A DNA stretch of 64,000 nt from NCBI RefSeq assembly GCF_018448905.1, contig NZ_RCWA01000010.1:1-64000 (forward strand), in the 5' to 3' direction. Below are positions 63,731 through 64,000 of this stretch, in pieces. Under the pieces are notes generated by a model. It saw only the letters and a program-made list of their open reading frames with translations, searched no databases and was not told where the DNA came from. The stretch's first letter is position 1, and every line of letters starts with the position of its first letter. Origin of the DNA: Photorhabdus heterorhabditis. Its GTDB lineage: Bacteria; Pseudomonadota; Gammaproteobacteria; Enterobacterales; Enterobacteriaceae. Both the position numbers and the translations under genes were made by a program.

Positions 63731-63917
63731 TAGGCAAAAAGTTGCCAAAATAGGGCATTCTGATGCTATTGTTCTATTAGCCGCGATTTCTACGGCACGT
63801 CTGTCGAGTAATCGCACTAAAAGAGTAAAAGTAGCCAAATACTCGTGTTCCAAAGGGAAGCCACAAGAACTTCCTGTTAATAATCGAGTCATAACATATT
63901 GGAAGTTAACAAACTAA
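63726..63917 (+). other. unidentified open frame, possibly a gene fragment
   Basis: A 63-codon frame (VAKIGHSDAIVLLAAISTAR, then a basic tract and NNRVITYW) overlaps the stop of the short gene above and has no ribosome site of its own. It may be a leftover of a transposase or of another gene; I cannot name it. The next 80 bases to the window end hold nothing I can assign. Confidence 0.25.
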
Positions 63918-64000
63918 ATTAAAATATAAATATACCTGCTTTGTTTTCTTCCTTTCGGAGCATATTTCCGTCAACACCAGGCTCCTGCGGCCCCCACCGC

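Overview
The window looks like a chromosomal segment of an entomopathogenic enterobacterium, most likely Photorhabdus (possibly Xenorhabdus). Three things point there: enterobacterial core genes in E. coli order (mrcB-hrpB-sfsA-dksA-gluQ-pcnB-folK-panBCD-yadHG-can-hpt-cueO-yacC-speED), several intact or decayed ERIC repeats, and a monomodular NRPS cluster with N-terminal docking domains like the rhabdopeptide/xenortide synthetases of these genera. The species is not provable from sequence reading alone. No tRNA, rRNA, CRISPR array or prophage was seen.

Region 1 (1-15 kb, minus strand): three overlapping NRPS genes, read from 14783 down to 548. Each has docking, C, A and T domains. The second and third carry an N-methyltransferase embedded in the A domain, and the third ends in an extra C domain. 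The expected product is a family of short linear, partly N-methylated peptides of hydrophobic residues released as amides. The 5' flank holds an inactivated IS630-type transposase, a VapB antitoxin with an in-frame stop, and a beta-carbonic-anhydrase-like gene.

Region 2 (17-39 kb): conserved housekeeping block for cell wall synthesis (PBP1b), RNA metabolism (HrpB, PcnB, GluQRS, DksA), folate and pantothenate synthesis, an ABC exporter, carbonic anhydrase, purine salvage, copper defence (CueO with a CueR-type promoter) and spermidine synthesis. Around hpt the E. coli order is interrupted by a HigBA toxin-antitoxin pair, a DUF4065/Panacea-type antitoxin with an unassigned partner, and two ERIC copies; gcd is absent.

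Region 3 (39-49 kb): an orphan, shortened HicB, then an N-acetylgalactosamine operon (agaR, kbaZ, agaS, PTS agaVWEF, kbaY) ending with a secreted alpha-galactosidase-like glycosidase. This would release a sugar outside the cell, import and phosphorylate it, and cleave it to triose phosphates. No agaA deacetylase is present.

Region 4 (49-64 kb): a class C beta-lactamase without ampR, a lipase-like protein that could be a secreted effector, and a six-gene block joining a Uhp-type sensing system (UhpABC-like) to an AfuABC-type ABC importer, which suggests ATP-driven hexose-phosphate uptake. The window ends with a small zinc-ribbon membrane protein, a TetR regulator divergent from a UPF0261 (Tm-1-like) gene, and a partner gene that appears cut short.
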